A stretch of DNA of 64,000 bases from Streptomyces cynarae (lineage in GTDB: Bacteria; Actinomycetota; Actinomycetes; Streptomycetales; Streptomycetaceae): assembly GCF_025642135.1 (NCBI RefSeq), contig NZ_CP106793.1:6602001-6666000 (forward strand). The letters run 5' to 3'. Both the position numbers and the translations under genes were made by a program. The stretch's first letter is position 1. The number at the start of each line of letters is the position of its first letter. The notes beneath the pieces are model-generated. The model was not told the origin of the DNA and did no database searches. It saw nothing but the letters and a program-made list of their open reading frames with translations. Below are positions 1-8,265 of this stretch, one piece after another.

Positions 1-345
1 GCGCGGGCCGAAGGCCACGTTGTCCAGCGCCGACAGGTGGGGGAAGAGCAGATAGTCCTGGAAGACGACACCGACGGGACGCGCTTCGGGCGGCGTGCGC
101 TCCAGCGTGGCCCCGTCGAGCCGCAGATGACCGCCGGAGAGCGGGACCAGCCCGGCCAGCGCGCGCAGAGCGGTGGTCTTCCCGGCGCCGTTGGGTCCGA
201 GCAGCGCGACCACCTCCCCGGGCGCCGCGGCCAGCGCCACGTCGAGCCGGAAGGAACCGCGCTCGACGACGATCCGCGCATCGAGGCCGTCGCCGCGCAG
301 GTCGGTGGCGGTGCTGCGGGGGGTGGTCCGGTCCGTGTGGGTCAT
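1..345 (-). CDS. modC: Molybdate ABC transporter ATP-binding protein (3' part outside window)
   Basis: ATPase that energises high-affinity molybdate import on the cytoplasmic face of the ModB permease. Only the first 115 codons are in the window. They contain the Walker A loop ([10 protein letters not shown]) and the Q-loop region ([12 protein letters not shown]), in the usual order for an importer ATPase. The ATG at 345 overlaps the modB stop by ATGA, so the gene is translationally coupled to modB. The molybdate assignment rests on the modA and modB neighbours, because the C-terminal regulatory domain is not visible. The sulfate or spermidine families share this N-terminus, but the context argues against them. 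Confidence 0.9.
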   Translation of the reverse strand, partial: MTHTDRTTPRSTATDLRGDGLDARIVVERGSFRLDVALAAAPGEVVALLGPNGAGKTTALRALAGLVPLSGGHLRLDGATLERTPPEARPVGVVFQDYLLFPHLSALDNVAFGPR

Positions 346-1193
346 GACGCCGTCATCCAGCGGTCCCGCAGTCCCGCCAGGACCGCGATCGACACCGCGA
401 GGAGCACCAGGCTCAGCGCGATCGCCGCCGCCGGGTCGTTCTGCAGGGCCAGGTAGACGGCCAGCGGCATGGTCTGCGTGCGGCCCGGGAAGTTGCCCGC
501 GAAGGTGATCGTCGCCCCGAACTCGCCGAGAGCCCGCGCCCACGCCAGCACCGCGCCGGCCGCGACGCCCGGCGCGATCAGTGGCAGCGTCACCCGGCGG
601 AACGCGGTGAAGCGGGACGCGCCGAGTGTCGTCGCGGCCTCCTCGTAGCGCGGATCGGCGGCCCGCAGCGTGCCCTCGACGCTGATCACCAGGAACGGCA
701 TCGCCACGAACGCCTCGGCGACCACCACACCGGCCGTCGTGAACGGCAGCGTGATCCCGAACCAGGAGTCCAGCCACCGCCCCACCACGCCGTTGCGCCC
801 GAGCGCCAGCAGCAGGGCCACACCGCCCACCACCGGCGGCAACACCAGCGGCAGGGTCACCAGGGCCCGCACGAATCCCCGGCCCGGGAAGTCGGTACGG
901 GCCAGCAGCCAGGCCAGCGGCACCCCGAGGACCAGGCTCACGGCGGTCGCCGCGGTGGCGCTCACCAGGGACAGCCGCAGCGCCTGCCACACCTCCGCGC
1001 TGGTCAACTGGTCCGGCAGGGTGTGCCAGGGGGCCCGCACGAGCAGCGCCACCAGCGGCAGCAGCAGGAACGCCAGGCCCACGAGCGCGGGCAGCAGCAG
1101 CGGCAGCGGAACACCGGGCCGGCGGACACGTCCGCGCCGCGGGCCGCCCACCAGGGTGTCGGCCGCGGCGTCGGACGCATCGATCCGGGTCAC
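342..1193 (-). CDS. modB: Molybdate ABC transporter permease
   Basis: Inner-membrane channel of the molybdate importer, 283 residues. Hydrophobic segments start near residue 30, and the cytoplasmic EAA loop that docks the ATPase is visible at about residue 185 ([20 protein letters not shown]). The length is slightly above the roughly 230 residues usual for ModB because of a charged N-terminal tail before the first membrane segment. The GTG start at 1193 overlaps the modA stop by GTGA. The stop overlaps the modC start, giving one modABC operon. Confidence 0.93.
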   Translation of the reverse strand: MTRIDASDAAADTLVGGPRRGRVRRPGVPLPLLLPALVGLAFLLLPLVALLVRAPWHTLPDQLTSAEVWQALRLSLVSATAATAVSLVLGVPLAWLLARTDFPGRGFVRALVTLPLVLPPVVGGVALLLALGRNGVVGRWLDSWFGITLPFTTAGVVVAEAFVAMPFLVISVEGTLRAADPRYEEAATTLGASRFTAFRRVTLPLIAPGVAAGAVLAWARALGEFGATITFAGNFPGRTQTMPLAVYLALQNDPAAAIALSLVLLAVSIAVLAGLRDRWMTAS

Positions 1194-2017
1194 GGCTGCA
1201 GGAACCCGGCCTCGGTCAGCACCTTGCGGCCCTCGGCGGAGGTCACCAGCGCGATGAACGCCTTCGCCGCCTCGGCGTTGGGCGCGTCCTTGAGCAGGGC
1301 GATCGGGTAGTCGTTGACGGCCTCGGCCGACTCGGGGAACTGCACGCCCTGCACCTTGTCACCCGCCGCCCTCACATCGGTCCGGTAGACGACCGCGGCG
1401 TCGGCCTCCTTCAACTCCACCTTGGTCAAGGCGCTCTTGACGTCCTGCTCGTACGACACCGGCGTCAGCTTCAGACCGCTCGTGGCCAGTGCCTTCTGTG
1501 CGGCGGCCCCGCACGGCACGGTCTTGTCGCACAGGACGACCTTCAGGCCGGACTTGGTGAGGTCCTTCAGGGAGGAGACCTTGTCCGGGTTGCCCGGCAG
1601 GGTGGCGATCTCCAGCTGGTTGCGCACGAAGGTGACCGGGGAGGTGGCCGTGTCCTTCTTGTCCGTCACGATCGCCATGGTCTTGGGGCTGGCCGCCGCG
1701 AAGACGTCCGCCGGGGCGCCGCCGGTGATGCTCGCGGCGAGAATGTCGCTGCCGCCGAAGTTGAAGGACACCTTCGTGCCGGGGTGCTCCTTCTCGAACT
1801 GCTTGCCCAGGGTCGTGAAGCTCTCCTTGAGGGAGGCGGCGGCGAAGACGGTGACCGTGCCGGACGGCTTCGCGGACGCCGAGGAGTCCGCCTTCGTGCC
1901 GGAACCGGAGCCCGAGGAGCCGGATGAGGAGGAGCAGGCGCTCAGGGCCAGCAGCGCGGCGGCCCCCGCGCCGGCCGCCAGGAGCGTGCGGCGGGTCCGG
2001 CGCGCGGAACGGGTCAT
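1190..2017 (-). CDS. modA: Molybdate-binding lipoprotein
   Basis: Extracellular solute-binding lipoprotein that captures molybdate and delivers it to ModB. The 275-residue protein has an Arg-rich n-region, a hydrophobic core and a lipobox (LLALSAC, Cys at about residue 26). A Ser/Gly linker follows, then a type II binding-protein fold that opens with [11 protein letters not shown], typical of ModA. I chose the ATG at 2017 because it places the signal peptide at the N-terminus; the frame stays open further upstream but gives no sensible leader. It is the first gene of modABC, and its promoter lies in the gap shared with a divergent molybdopterin-domain gene. Confidence 0.93.
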   Translation of the reverse strand: MTRSARRTRRTLLAAGAGAAALLALSACSSSSGSSGSGSGTKADSSASAKPSGTVTVFAAASLKESFTTLGKQFEKEHPGTKVSFNFGGSDILAASITGGAPADVFAAASPKTMAIVTDKKDTATSPVTFVRNQLEIATLPGNPDKVSSLKDLTKSGLKVVLCDKTVPCGAAAQKALATSGLKLTPVSYEQDVKSALTKVELKEADAAVVYRTDVRAAGDKVQGVQFPESAEAVNDYPIALLKDAPNAEAAKAFIALVTSAEGRKVLTEAGFLQP

Positions 2018-2208
2018 CACGGATCGACTCCCTCTGTTCGTCCGGGAGGGATCACCGGACCCCTCGGATACACCGATCATAGTGCCGCAGATACCAGCCG
2101 TAAGCGTTCTATGGCATCGCATGAGCCGGTCTGTCTCGCATCTCGAGCACGCATGTGCGTTTGCACGGAGCCCGCGCACGGGTATCGTCATCCGGGAGGT
2201 GGTGCGCC

Positions 2209-2691
2209 GTGGGCCAGTCCTTGACGGAACCGGTCGCCGACGCCGCCGCACCGGCGGAACTCGCGCTGATCGGGGACCTCGCACGTCCCGCCCGGCTGAC
2301 CGTGCCCGACCTGCTCGCCTGGCCCCAGCACGAGGCGCGCGTCAGTTTCGAGTGCGCCACCAGCGGTGTACAGCACCACCGGTTTGCGGGCCCGCTGCTG
2401 CACGACGTGCTCTCGGCCGCACACCCCGCATTCGACCTCGCCCGGCGCAAGGACCGGCTGCGCTTCCTGATCGCCGTCACGGGCACGGACGGCCACCACG
2501 CCCTGCTGTCCTGGGCCGAGATCGACCCGGACTTCGGCCGGGCGCCCGTGCTGCTCGCGGCCCGTGTCGACGACACCCCGCTCGACCGGTCCGGGCCGCA
2601 GCCCGTGCTGCCGCAGGACCGCTGCGGGGCGCGCTACGTCAGCGGCGTCACCGCGATCCGCGTGGACGGCCGTTACGGCCCGTGGACATGA
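2209..2691 (+). CDS. Molybdopterin-binding (SUOX-type) domain protein
   Basis: Protein of 160 residues made almost entirely of an oxidoreductase molybdopterin-binding domain of the sulfite-oxidase/YedY type. The segment FECATSGVQHHRFAGPLL at about residues 45-65 carries the Cys expected to ligate molybdenum, and GARYVSGVTAIRV near the end is characteristic of the fold. There is no heme, dimerisation domain or signal peptide, so it may act with partner proteins or simply bind cofactor. The GTG start at 2209 has a GGAGG-type ribosome site about 10 bases upstream. It is divergent from modABC, which would supply its metal. The substrate is unknown. Confidence 0.75.
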   Translation: MGQSLTEPVADAAAPAELALIGDLARPARLTVPDLLAWPQHEARVSFECATSGVQHHRFAGPLLHDVLSAAHPAFDLARRKDRLRFLIAVTGTDGHHALLSWAEIDPDFGRAPVLLAARVDDTPLDRSGPQPVLPQDRCGARYVSGVTAIRVDGRYGPWT

Positions 2692-2721
2692 GCCCCGCGG
2701 AACACCGGATCGCCGTCCCCC

Positions 2722-3120
2722 TCAGGCCCGGTCGATATGGACGTTCGTCGACTTCACCCGGGCGGTGGCCTCCATGCCGACCTCAAGACCCAGTTCCTCC
2801 ACAGCCTCCCTGGTCAGCAGGGAGACCAGACGGTGCGGCCCCGCCTGGATCTCCACCTGGGCGGCCACGTCACCGAGCTTCACGGCGGTGACGATCCCCG
2901 GGAAGGCGTTGCGGACAGAGGTGTACGAGGGGGCGTCCTCCTCGCCGGTGCCGCCGCGCGCCAACTCCACCGAGAACGCGGCAAGGTCCCTGCCGTCGAT
3001 GACCCGCCGCCCGCTCTCGTCGCGCCGCGTCGCCACCCGCCCCGCGTCCGCCCACCGCCGCGCGGTGTCCGGGCTCACCCCGAGCAACCGGGCGGCCTGG
3101 CCGATTGTGTAGGACTGCAT
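2722..3120 (-). CDS. HTH-TOBE (Mop-type) molybdenum-responsive protein
   Basis: Protein of 132 residues with two domains. Residues 1-50 are a MerR/excisionase-type helix-turn-helix (YTIGQAARLLGVSPDTARRW). Residues 67-131 are a single TOBE/Mop domain, the fold that binds molybdate or tungstate in ModE and molbindins. The arrangement suggests a one-component molybdate sensor acting on modABC, the neighbouring molybdopterin gene or the nitrate reductase; that role is inference. The ATG at 3120 begins the HTH directly. The frame extends upstream but encodes only low-complexity Arg-rich sequence. Confidence 0.82.
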   Translation of the reverse strand: MQSYTIGQAARLLGVSPDTARRWADAGRVATRRDESGRRVIDGRDLAAFSVELARGGTGEEDAPSYTSVRNAFPGIVTAVKLGDVAAQVEIQAGPHRLVSLLTREAVEELGLEVGMEATARVKSTNVHIDRA

Positions 3121-3239
3121 GCGCGCCACGATAGGCGCCCTCGCCACCCCCTCCACAACGCGCCCCACGCCGCCCCCGGCACGCCGGATCTGCGGAAACG
3201 GACATGATCGCGGGTGTCCGCATGGGAGGATCCCACCCC

Positions 3240-3827
3240 ATGGACGTGTCCTGGACGGTGCGGAGCCTGCGCGCGGCGGTGTTCGCCGTCCTGTGCGTGC
3301 TGCTCGCCGTCGGCGGACACACGCTGGCCACCGGCGCGGTGCCGCCGGTGTGGGCGGACGCGGCGGGGTTCCTGCCCGTGTTCGCCGCCGGTGCGGCGCT
3401 CGCCGGGCGTGAGCGCTCGCTGCCCGGTATCGCCCTCGCGATGCTCCTCGTCCAGGGCGGGCTCCATCTGGCCTTCGACGCGGCCGAGCCGGCACAGATG
3501 CCGATGGGCATGCCGGGCATGGCGCACGGCATGCCCATGGCCGCCCCGCCGCACGCCATGACCTCGCACGCCGTCGTCGCGCACCTGGCCGCCGCCCTGC
3601 TGGCCTCCTGGTGCCTGCGGCGCGGCGAGGCCGCCCTGTGGTCGCTGCTGCGCAAGGCCGCCGCCTTCGTCCCGCGTCTCGCCGTCCGATGGCGTACGGC
3701 ACCGCTGCCCGCGTACGTCAGGCCGCCGCGCCCGTACGCCCGCCGACGCCGGCTCCCCGGACAGGCGCTGCTCCGCCACGCCCTCCACCGGCGCGGCCCG
3801 CCCCCGGCGGTCCCGTACACCGTCTGA
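3240..3827 (+). CDS. Met/His-rich membrane protein next to YcnI
   Basis: Membrane protein of 195 residues with no function I can name. Hydrophobic stretches at about residues 8-30 and 38-52 and a further pair flank a loop rich in Met and His (MPMGMPGMAHGMPM, about residues 83-100). Such Met/His clusters bind copper in other proteins. The C-terminal third is basic and probably cytoplasmic. The ATG at 3240 was chosen for the GGAGG-like site at about 3226; in-frame ATGs at 3204 and 3222 are alternatives. The ycnI-type gene starts 40 bases downstream, so a shared copper-handling operon is likely but unproven. Confidence 0.6.
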   Translation: MDVSWTVRSLRAAVFAVLCVLLAVGGHTLATGAVPPVWADAAGFLPVFAAGAALAGRERSLPGIALAMLLVQGGLHLAFDAAEPAQMPMGMPGMAHGMPMAAPPHAMTSHAVVAHLAAALLASWCLRRGEAALWSLLRKAAAFVPRLAVRWRTAPLPAYVRPPRPYARRRRLPGQALLRHALHRRGPPPAVPYTV

Positions 3828-3867
3828 ACCCCCCAAGACCCAGCACTAGTACGGAGCTTGCCCACCC

Positions 3868-4623
3868 ATGTCCCCGATGCGTACCACCCTGCGCCGCGCC
3901 ACCACCGTCGCCGCACTCGCCGCCGCCGGTGTCCTCACCGCGGCCGGCGCGGCCTTCGCCCATGTCACCGTCCACCCCGAGAGCTACGCGAAGGGCGCCA
4001 CCGACGGTGTGCTGACCTTCCGGGTGCCCAACGAGGAGGACACCGCCGCGACCACCAAGGTGCAGGTCTTCCTGCCCACCGACCACCCGATCCTGGGCGT
4101 GCTGGTCAGTCCGCAGGACGGCTGGACGGCGCAGGTGACCACCACCAAGCTCAAGACCCCGGTCAAGACGGACGACGGCACCATCACCGACGCGGTCTCC
4201 CAGATCACCTGGACCGGCGGCCGCATCCGGCACGGCCAGTACCAGGACTTCAACGTCGCCTTCGGTCAACTTCCGGAGAACGCCGACCAGTTGACGTTCA
4301 AGACGCTGCAGACCTACTCCGACGGAAATGTCGTCCGCTGGATCGAGGAGGCCCAGAAGGGGCAGGACGAGCCGGAGAACCCGGCGCCGGTGCTCCAGCT
4401 GACCGCCAAGGGCACGGCGGAGGGCGCCGGTTCCACCGCGGCTCCCGCAGGCACCGAGGAGAAGCCGAGTGCCACCACGACGAAGGTCGCGGCCACCAGT
4501 GACTCCACCGCCCGCGGGCTCGGCATCGCCGGTCTGGTCGTCGGTGTCCTGGGCCTTGCCGCCGCGGTCTTCGCGATCGCCCGCGGCCGCAGCGGCGCCT
4601 CCGCTTCCTCCAGCGGCGAGTGA
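3868..4623 (+). CDS. ycnI: YcnI-family (DUF1775) copper-binding exported protein
   Basis: Exported copper-handling protein of 251 residues. A Sec signal peptide (residues 1-31, ending AFA) is followed directly by HVTV. This places a His at the mature N-terminus, the copper ligand known in YcnI proteins. The DUF1775 domain spans about residues 32-170. A Thr/Ala-rich linker leads to one C-terminal membrane segment (GIAGLVVGVLGLAAAVFAIA) and a short basic tail, so the protein is anchored outside the membrane. It follows the Met/His-rich membrane protein on the same strand. It may also influence cobalt or nickel uptake by the convergent permease, but nothing in the sequence shows that. Confidence 0.88.
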   Translation: MSPMRTTLRRATTVAALAAAGVLTAAGAAFAHVTVHPESYAKGATDGVLTFRVPNEEDTAATTKVQVFLPTDHPILGVLVSPQDGWTAQVTTTKLKTPVKTDDGTITDAVSQITWTGGRIRHGQYQDFNVAFGQLPENADQLTFKTLQTYSDGNVVRWIEEAQKGQDEPENPAPVLQLTAKGTAEGAGSTAAPAGTEEKPSATTTKVAATSDSTARGLGIAGLVVGVLGLAAAVFAIARGRSGASASSSGE

Positions 4624-4644
4624 CCGGCCACCGCCCCGCCGGCG

Positions 4645-5748
4645 TCAGTTGCCGTCGGCGGGGCGGGGAGCCCAGCGCTCCTCCACCTTGGCCAGCCGCC
4701 AGTACGTGAGGGCCGCCGCCCACACCACCAGGAACAGCCCCACGATGACGAAGCCCACGTTGTCGAGGTCGAGCCCGGCGATCCAGCCCGTCACCGCGTC
4801 CCGCAGGTCCAGCTTGTCGTGGAGCACTCCGACCAGCTCGATCGTGCCGATCAGGAAGGCCACCGCGATCGACAGCCCGGTGATGGTGAGGTTGTAGAAC
4901 ACCTTGCGCACCGGATTCGAAAAGGCCCACTGATACGCGAAGTTCATGAACGTGCCGTCGAGGGTGTCGAACAGGCTCATCCCGGCCGCGAACAGCAGCG
5001 GCAGGCACAGGATCGCGTACCAGGGCAGCCCGGCCGCCGCCCCGCTGCCCGCCATCACCATCAGAGTGACCTCGGTAGCGGTGTCGAAGCCCAGGCCGAA
5101 CAGGAAGCCGAGCGGGAACATCTGCCCGGGGCGGCTGATGGACCGGGTGAAGCGGCCGAGGATCCGGTTCATGAAACCCCGGGAGTCCAGGTGGGTTTCC
5201 AGCTCCTTCTCGTCGTACGTCCCCGCCCGCATCGCCCGGAACACCCGCAGGATGCCCATCAGCGCCACCAGGTTGAGGGCCGCGATGAGATAGAGGAACG
5301 AGCCGGAGATCGTCGTGCCCAGCACGCCGAGCACCTGGTGCGTACGGGAGTTCTCGTTCATCAGGCGCCCGGCCAGCTGGGTGCCTCCGGCGATCAGCGC
5401 GGCGAGCACCACCACCACGCTGGAGTGCCCGAGCGCGAACCAGAACCCGACCGACACCGGACGCTTGCCGTCCGCCATCAGCTTGCGGGTGGTGTTGTCG
5501 ATGGCCGCGATGTGGTCGGCGTCGAAGGCGTGCCGCATGCCCAGCGTGTACGCGGTGACACCGAGCCCGATGCCGAACGCCTTGGAGCCCATCTGGTAGT
5601 GCTCGGGCACCACCAGCAGGAACAGCACGCCGAACGCGGCCACGTGCAGGGCGGCGATCACCGCCAGCAGCCCGGCGGTCCGCAGGGTGTCCTCGCGTCG
5701 CCAACGGAAGGAGGCGGCCTCGGGCAGGGCAGGGTCGGTCAGGGTCAT
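4645..5748 (-). CDS. Cobalt/nickel permease of the NiCoT family
   Basis: Secondary transporter for Co2+ or Ni2+, 367 residues and about eight membrane segments. It carries the NiCoT signature RHAFDADHI on the second helix (about residue 73) and the second family motif LGFDTATEV (about residue 208). A cobalamin riboswitch lies in its leader, so cobalt for vitamin B12 synthesis is the more likely substrate. The ATG at 5748 was chosen because it leaves a short hydrophilic N-terminus before helix 1. It converges with ycnI. An ArsR-type repressor gene is divergent. Confidence 0.9.
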   Translation of the reverse strand: MTLTDPALPEAASFRWRREDTLRTAGLLAVIAALHVAAFGVLFLLVVPEHYQMGSKAFGIGLGVTAYTLGMRHAFDADHIAAIDNTTRKLMADGKRPVSVGFWFALGHSSVVVVLAALIAGGTQLAGRLMNENSRTHQVLGVLGTTISGSFLYLIAALNLVALMGILRVFRAMRAGTYDEKELETHLDSRGFMNRILGRFTRSISRPGQMFPLGFLFGLGFDTATEVTLMVMAGSGAAAGLPWYAILCLPLLFAAGMSLFDTLDGTFMNFAYQWAFSNPVRKVFYNLTITGLSIAVAFLIGTIELVGVLHDKLDLRDAVTGWIAGLDLDNVGFVIVGLFLVVWAAALTYWRLAKVEERWAPRPADGN

Positions 5749-5784
5749 ACGGTCAGGCTCCAGCACCTCGTGGATCACTTCGTG

Positions 5785-5985
5785 AGATGCCGTGGCCGGT
5801 CTCCTGGCTGACGGATCACCGCGCCCGCCCCTACCTTCCCGGCCGACGTGCAGCCAGTGGCGCCACCCGCTGGAGGCGGGCGGCACGGGACGGGAACTCC
5901 CCGATCACAGTGGCGAGGGCCGCTCCGGCCTGAGTCCCTGGGGACTTTCACCGGTCTTCCCGAACACCACGGCCCGGCCACCTTA
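5785..5985 (-). promoter_or_regulatory. Cobalamin (B12) riboswitch
   Basis: Read on the minus strand, this leader contains the conserved B12-riboswitch blocks in order: GGGAAGACCGGTGAAAGTCC (about 5960-5941), the GCCACTGTGA core (about 5918-5909), and the B12-box-like AGCCAGGAGACCGGCC at 5809-5794. The element ends about 40 bases before the permease start at 5748. Binding of adenosylcobalamin would be expected to lower permease expression. The outer boundaries are approximate. Confidence 0.92.
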
Positions 5986-6077
5986 GGGCCGGGGCGGCGA
6001 CGCCTGCAAGGCTGCACAGTTGCGCAGGTATCCGTAGGTATCCAAGATCACACGGGGGCGCCTGGGAGAATGTGCGC

Positions 6078-6425
6078 ATGCATCTCGTCCCCGCCGACCG
6101 CGCCGGCAGGCGCACCATCGACGGCCACCGGGTCTGCGAGGCCATCGAGGCCATCGGTGCCCCCGAGGCCGTACGCACCTGGGCCGACCGCTTCTCGCTG
6201 CTGGCCGACCCCGGCCGGCTCGCCCTGCTGCTGGCCCTGCACCGGGCCGGGCCGCTCGCCGTCTCCGACCTGGCGGTGGCGACGGGTATGAACGACCCGG
6301 CCGTCTCGCAGGCGCTGCGGCTGCTGCGGACGGCCGAGGTGGTGGCGGGTGAGAAGGAGGGGCGGATCGTCCGCTACCGGGTGATCGACCCCGTGGTGAA
6401 CGAGCTGCTCAAGCAGGTGACCTGA
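6078..6425 (+). CDS. ArsR/SmtB-family metal-type repressor
   Basis: Winged-helix regulator of 115 residues, divergent from the riboswitch-controlled Co/Ni permease. The core (LADPGRLALLLALHRAGPLAV, then DLAVATGMNDPAVSQALRLL as the recognition helix, then a wing with GRIVRYRV) is standard ArsR. The position suggests a nickel/cobalt sensor of the NmtR/KmtR kind. However, the C-terminal helix (DPVVNELLKQVT) lacks the His residues that NmtR uses. His, Cys and Asp residues near the N-terminus could bind metal. A start at ATG 6078 fits the GGGAGA site at about 6064; GTG 6072 is the alternative. Confidence 0.8.
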   Translation: MHLVPADRAGRRTIDGHRVCEAIEAIGAPEAVRTWADRFSLLADPGRLALLLALHRAGPLAVSDLAVATGMNDPAVSQALRLLRTAEVVAGEKEGRIVRYRVIDPVVNELLKQVT

Positions 6426-6449
6426 GGACGGATCGGTTCCTCGGACGGC

Positions 6450-8222
6450 TCACTTCCCGTGCGAGGCCGGGTCCTTCTGCGGTGCCAGGTGGATGTCCTG
6501 GCTCGACAGCGTCAGCGGCGACTCGGTGAAGGCGCGCAGCCGGACACGGACGCCCTTCCCGGGGACGGTGAAGCCCTTGCCCGGCGCCTGGATCCGGTAA
6601 GTGGCGGTGGCGTGGGCGCCGACGGACGACGGACCCTGGAGCACCTTCCACCAGAGGCTCTCGCCGTGGCCGGTCGTCATCATGAAGTGGGGCTGGACGG
6701 CGGAGTCGCCGGTGTTGTTCACACGGACGGTGAGCGTCTTGACGGTCGCGGCCTTCCGGGTGGAGCCGACGGTCTGCATGCGCAACGGCGGTTGTCCGGT
6801 CGCCGCAAGCGTCGCGGCCACCAGGGCCGGTGCCACCAGGGCCCCGGCCAGCACCGTGCGGGCCGTCCGCCGGCCGTGCAGCAGCCGGGGCTGCCACGCG
6901 GTGGCGAACGCGGAGGGCGGCGCGGTGACCGCCGCAGCCAGCCACAGCGGCGTCATCATCAGGTAGTAGCCGTCCTGCGAACGGGTCGCCAGGAAGAACG
7001 CGCACCAGGGCAGCACGGTCGCTGCCGGACCCAGCCGGCGCACGAACAGCACGAACAGGGCCAGCAGACCCGCCGCCAGCAGCATGCTCGCGTGCGAGTA
7101 CCAGGACAGGCGGTCGCTGCCGTCGGTGTAGTAGAGGGAGATGCCGACCAGGCCCTGGCCGTGGATGGTCGCACCCTGGGTGAACGGCAGCACGATGCCC
7201 TCGATCCAGGTGCGCGGCTCGGTCACGATGAAGTACCCGTTGATCAGCAGCCACGTTCCGGAGGCGATACCCACGATCCGCCCCACGGCGAGGGCCGCCT
7301 CGCGTGCCCCCAGCTCGCCGCGCCGCAGTGCGTAGACGCCGGCGAGCAGGAACGGGGTCAGGAACCACGGCAACTGCTGGCTGGCGCAGGCCGCGCCCAG
7401 GCATGCCGCCCGCAGCCAGTCGGCCGGGCCGCCCGTGCCCATCCGCGTCCAGCGCACCACCACCGGGATCAGGAACGCCAGCGCGAGGACCGCCGGGTAG
7501 CCGAGCCGGGCGTACATCGGGATCAGGCCGAAGCCCAGGCAGACCATGGTGGCCGCCGAGCGCCACGGCGTCGGCAGCATCTTCCACATGACGATCGCGC
7601 CGAGGACGATCGCGGTGGTGGGCACCAGGACCTCGGGCAGCGCGTCGTGGCCGATCGACAGCAGCGGCGCGGTGAGCATCGCGGTCAGAGGCGGATAGGC
7701 GTAGGTGTAGTCGTAACCGCCGTCCACGGTGGTGGTGTAGGCGACGGAGCTGTGGTGCCCGAACAGCCAGGGCCAGGCCTGCCCGTACACCGGGTTTCCG
7801 TGCAGCAGCTCGCGGGCGGCCTGGATCGTGAGGATCGACTCGTCGCTGTAGCCGTGCCGCATGCCGGTCGCGCAGTAGACCAGCGTGATCCCCGTCACCA
7901 GCACCACGAGATCCAGGCGCGCCAGCGAGCGGCTGCTCCGTACCACCAGCGTCAGTACGCCCGTCACCAGGATCGACACGTAACAGACCGAGATCACCGC
8001 GGCGATCAGCGGCTGATGGCCGGCGGCACTGTTCCACACGCCGCGCGTGCCGATGAACAGGCTGATGTTCGCGAGCAACGTGAGAACACGGTGCCACTGC
8101 GCGGGGACCCGGTCCGGTTCGTCCTCGTCGCGTGCCACCGGTGGGCGCACCCACCGGGTGCTCGTCGACGCCTTCACTTCTGCCAAGTGCACGCCAGGAA
8201 CGTAGGTGGACAGCATGAACAC
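6450..8222 (-). CDS. Polytopic membrane protein, GT-C / GT87-like
   Basis: Integral membrane protein of about 590 residues with roughly ten hydrophobic helices followed by a soluble C-terminal beta-type region of about 130 residues. The first loop contains acidic and aromatic residues (MRHGYSDESI at about residue 120), where GT-C enzymes place a catalytic Asp. The overall shape fits a polyprenyl-phosphate-sugar-dependent mannosyl- or arabinosyltransferase of the GT87/DUF2029 kind. The acceptor is unknown. No good ribosome site precedes GTG 8222 or ATG 8216, so the start is uncertain. It converges with the arsR gene. Confidence 0.55.
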   Translation of the reverse strand: MFMLSTYVPGVHLAEVKASTSTRWVRPPVARDEDEPDRVPAQWHRVLTLLANISLFIGTRGVWNSAAGHQPLIAAVISVCYVSILVTGVLTLVVRSSRSLARLDLVVLVTGITLVYCATGMRHGYSDESILTIQAARELLHGNPVYGQAWPWLFGHHSSVAYTTTVDGGYDYTYAYPPLTAMLTAPLLSIGHDALPEVLVPTTAIVLGAIVMWKMLPTPWRSAATMVCLGFGLIPMYARLGYPAVLALAFLIPVVVRWTRMGTGGPADWLRAACLGAACASQQLPWFLTPFLLAGVYALRRGELGAREAALAVGRIVGIASGTWLLINGYFIVTEPRTWIEGIVLPFTQGATIHGQGLVGISLYYTDGSDRLSWYSHASMLLAAGLLALFVLFVRRLGPAATVLPWCAFFLATRSQDGYYLMMTPLWLAAAVTAPPSAFATAWQPRLLHGRRTARTVLAGALVAPALVAATLAATGQPPLRMQTVGSTRKAATVKTLTVRVNNTGDSAVQPHFMMTTGHGESLWWKVLQGPSSVGAHATATYRIQAPGKGFTVPGKGVRVRLRAFTESPLTLSSQDIHLAPQKDPASHGK

Positions 8223-8265
8223 CGAGCGCCCGGAGGTGAAGATTCCGGTGTGGCCCCGGTGGACG

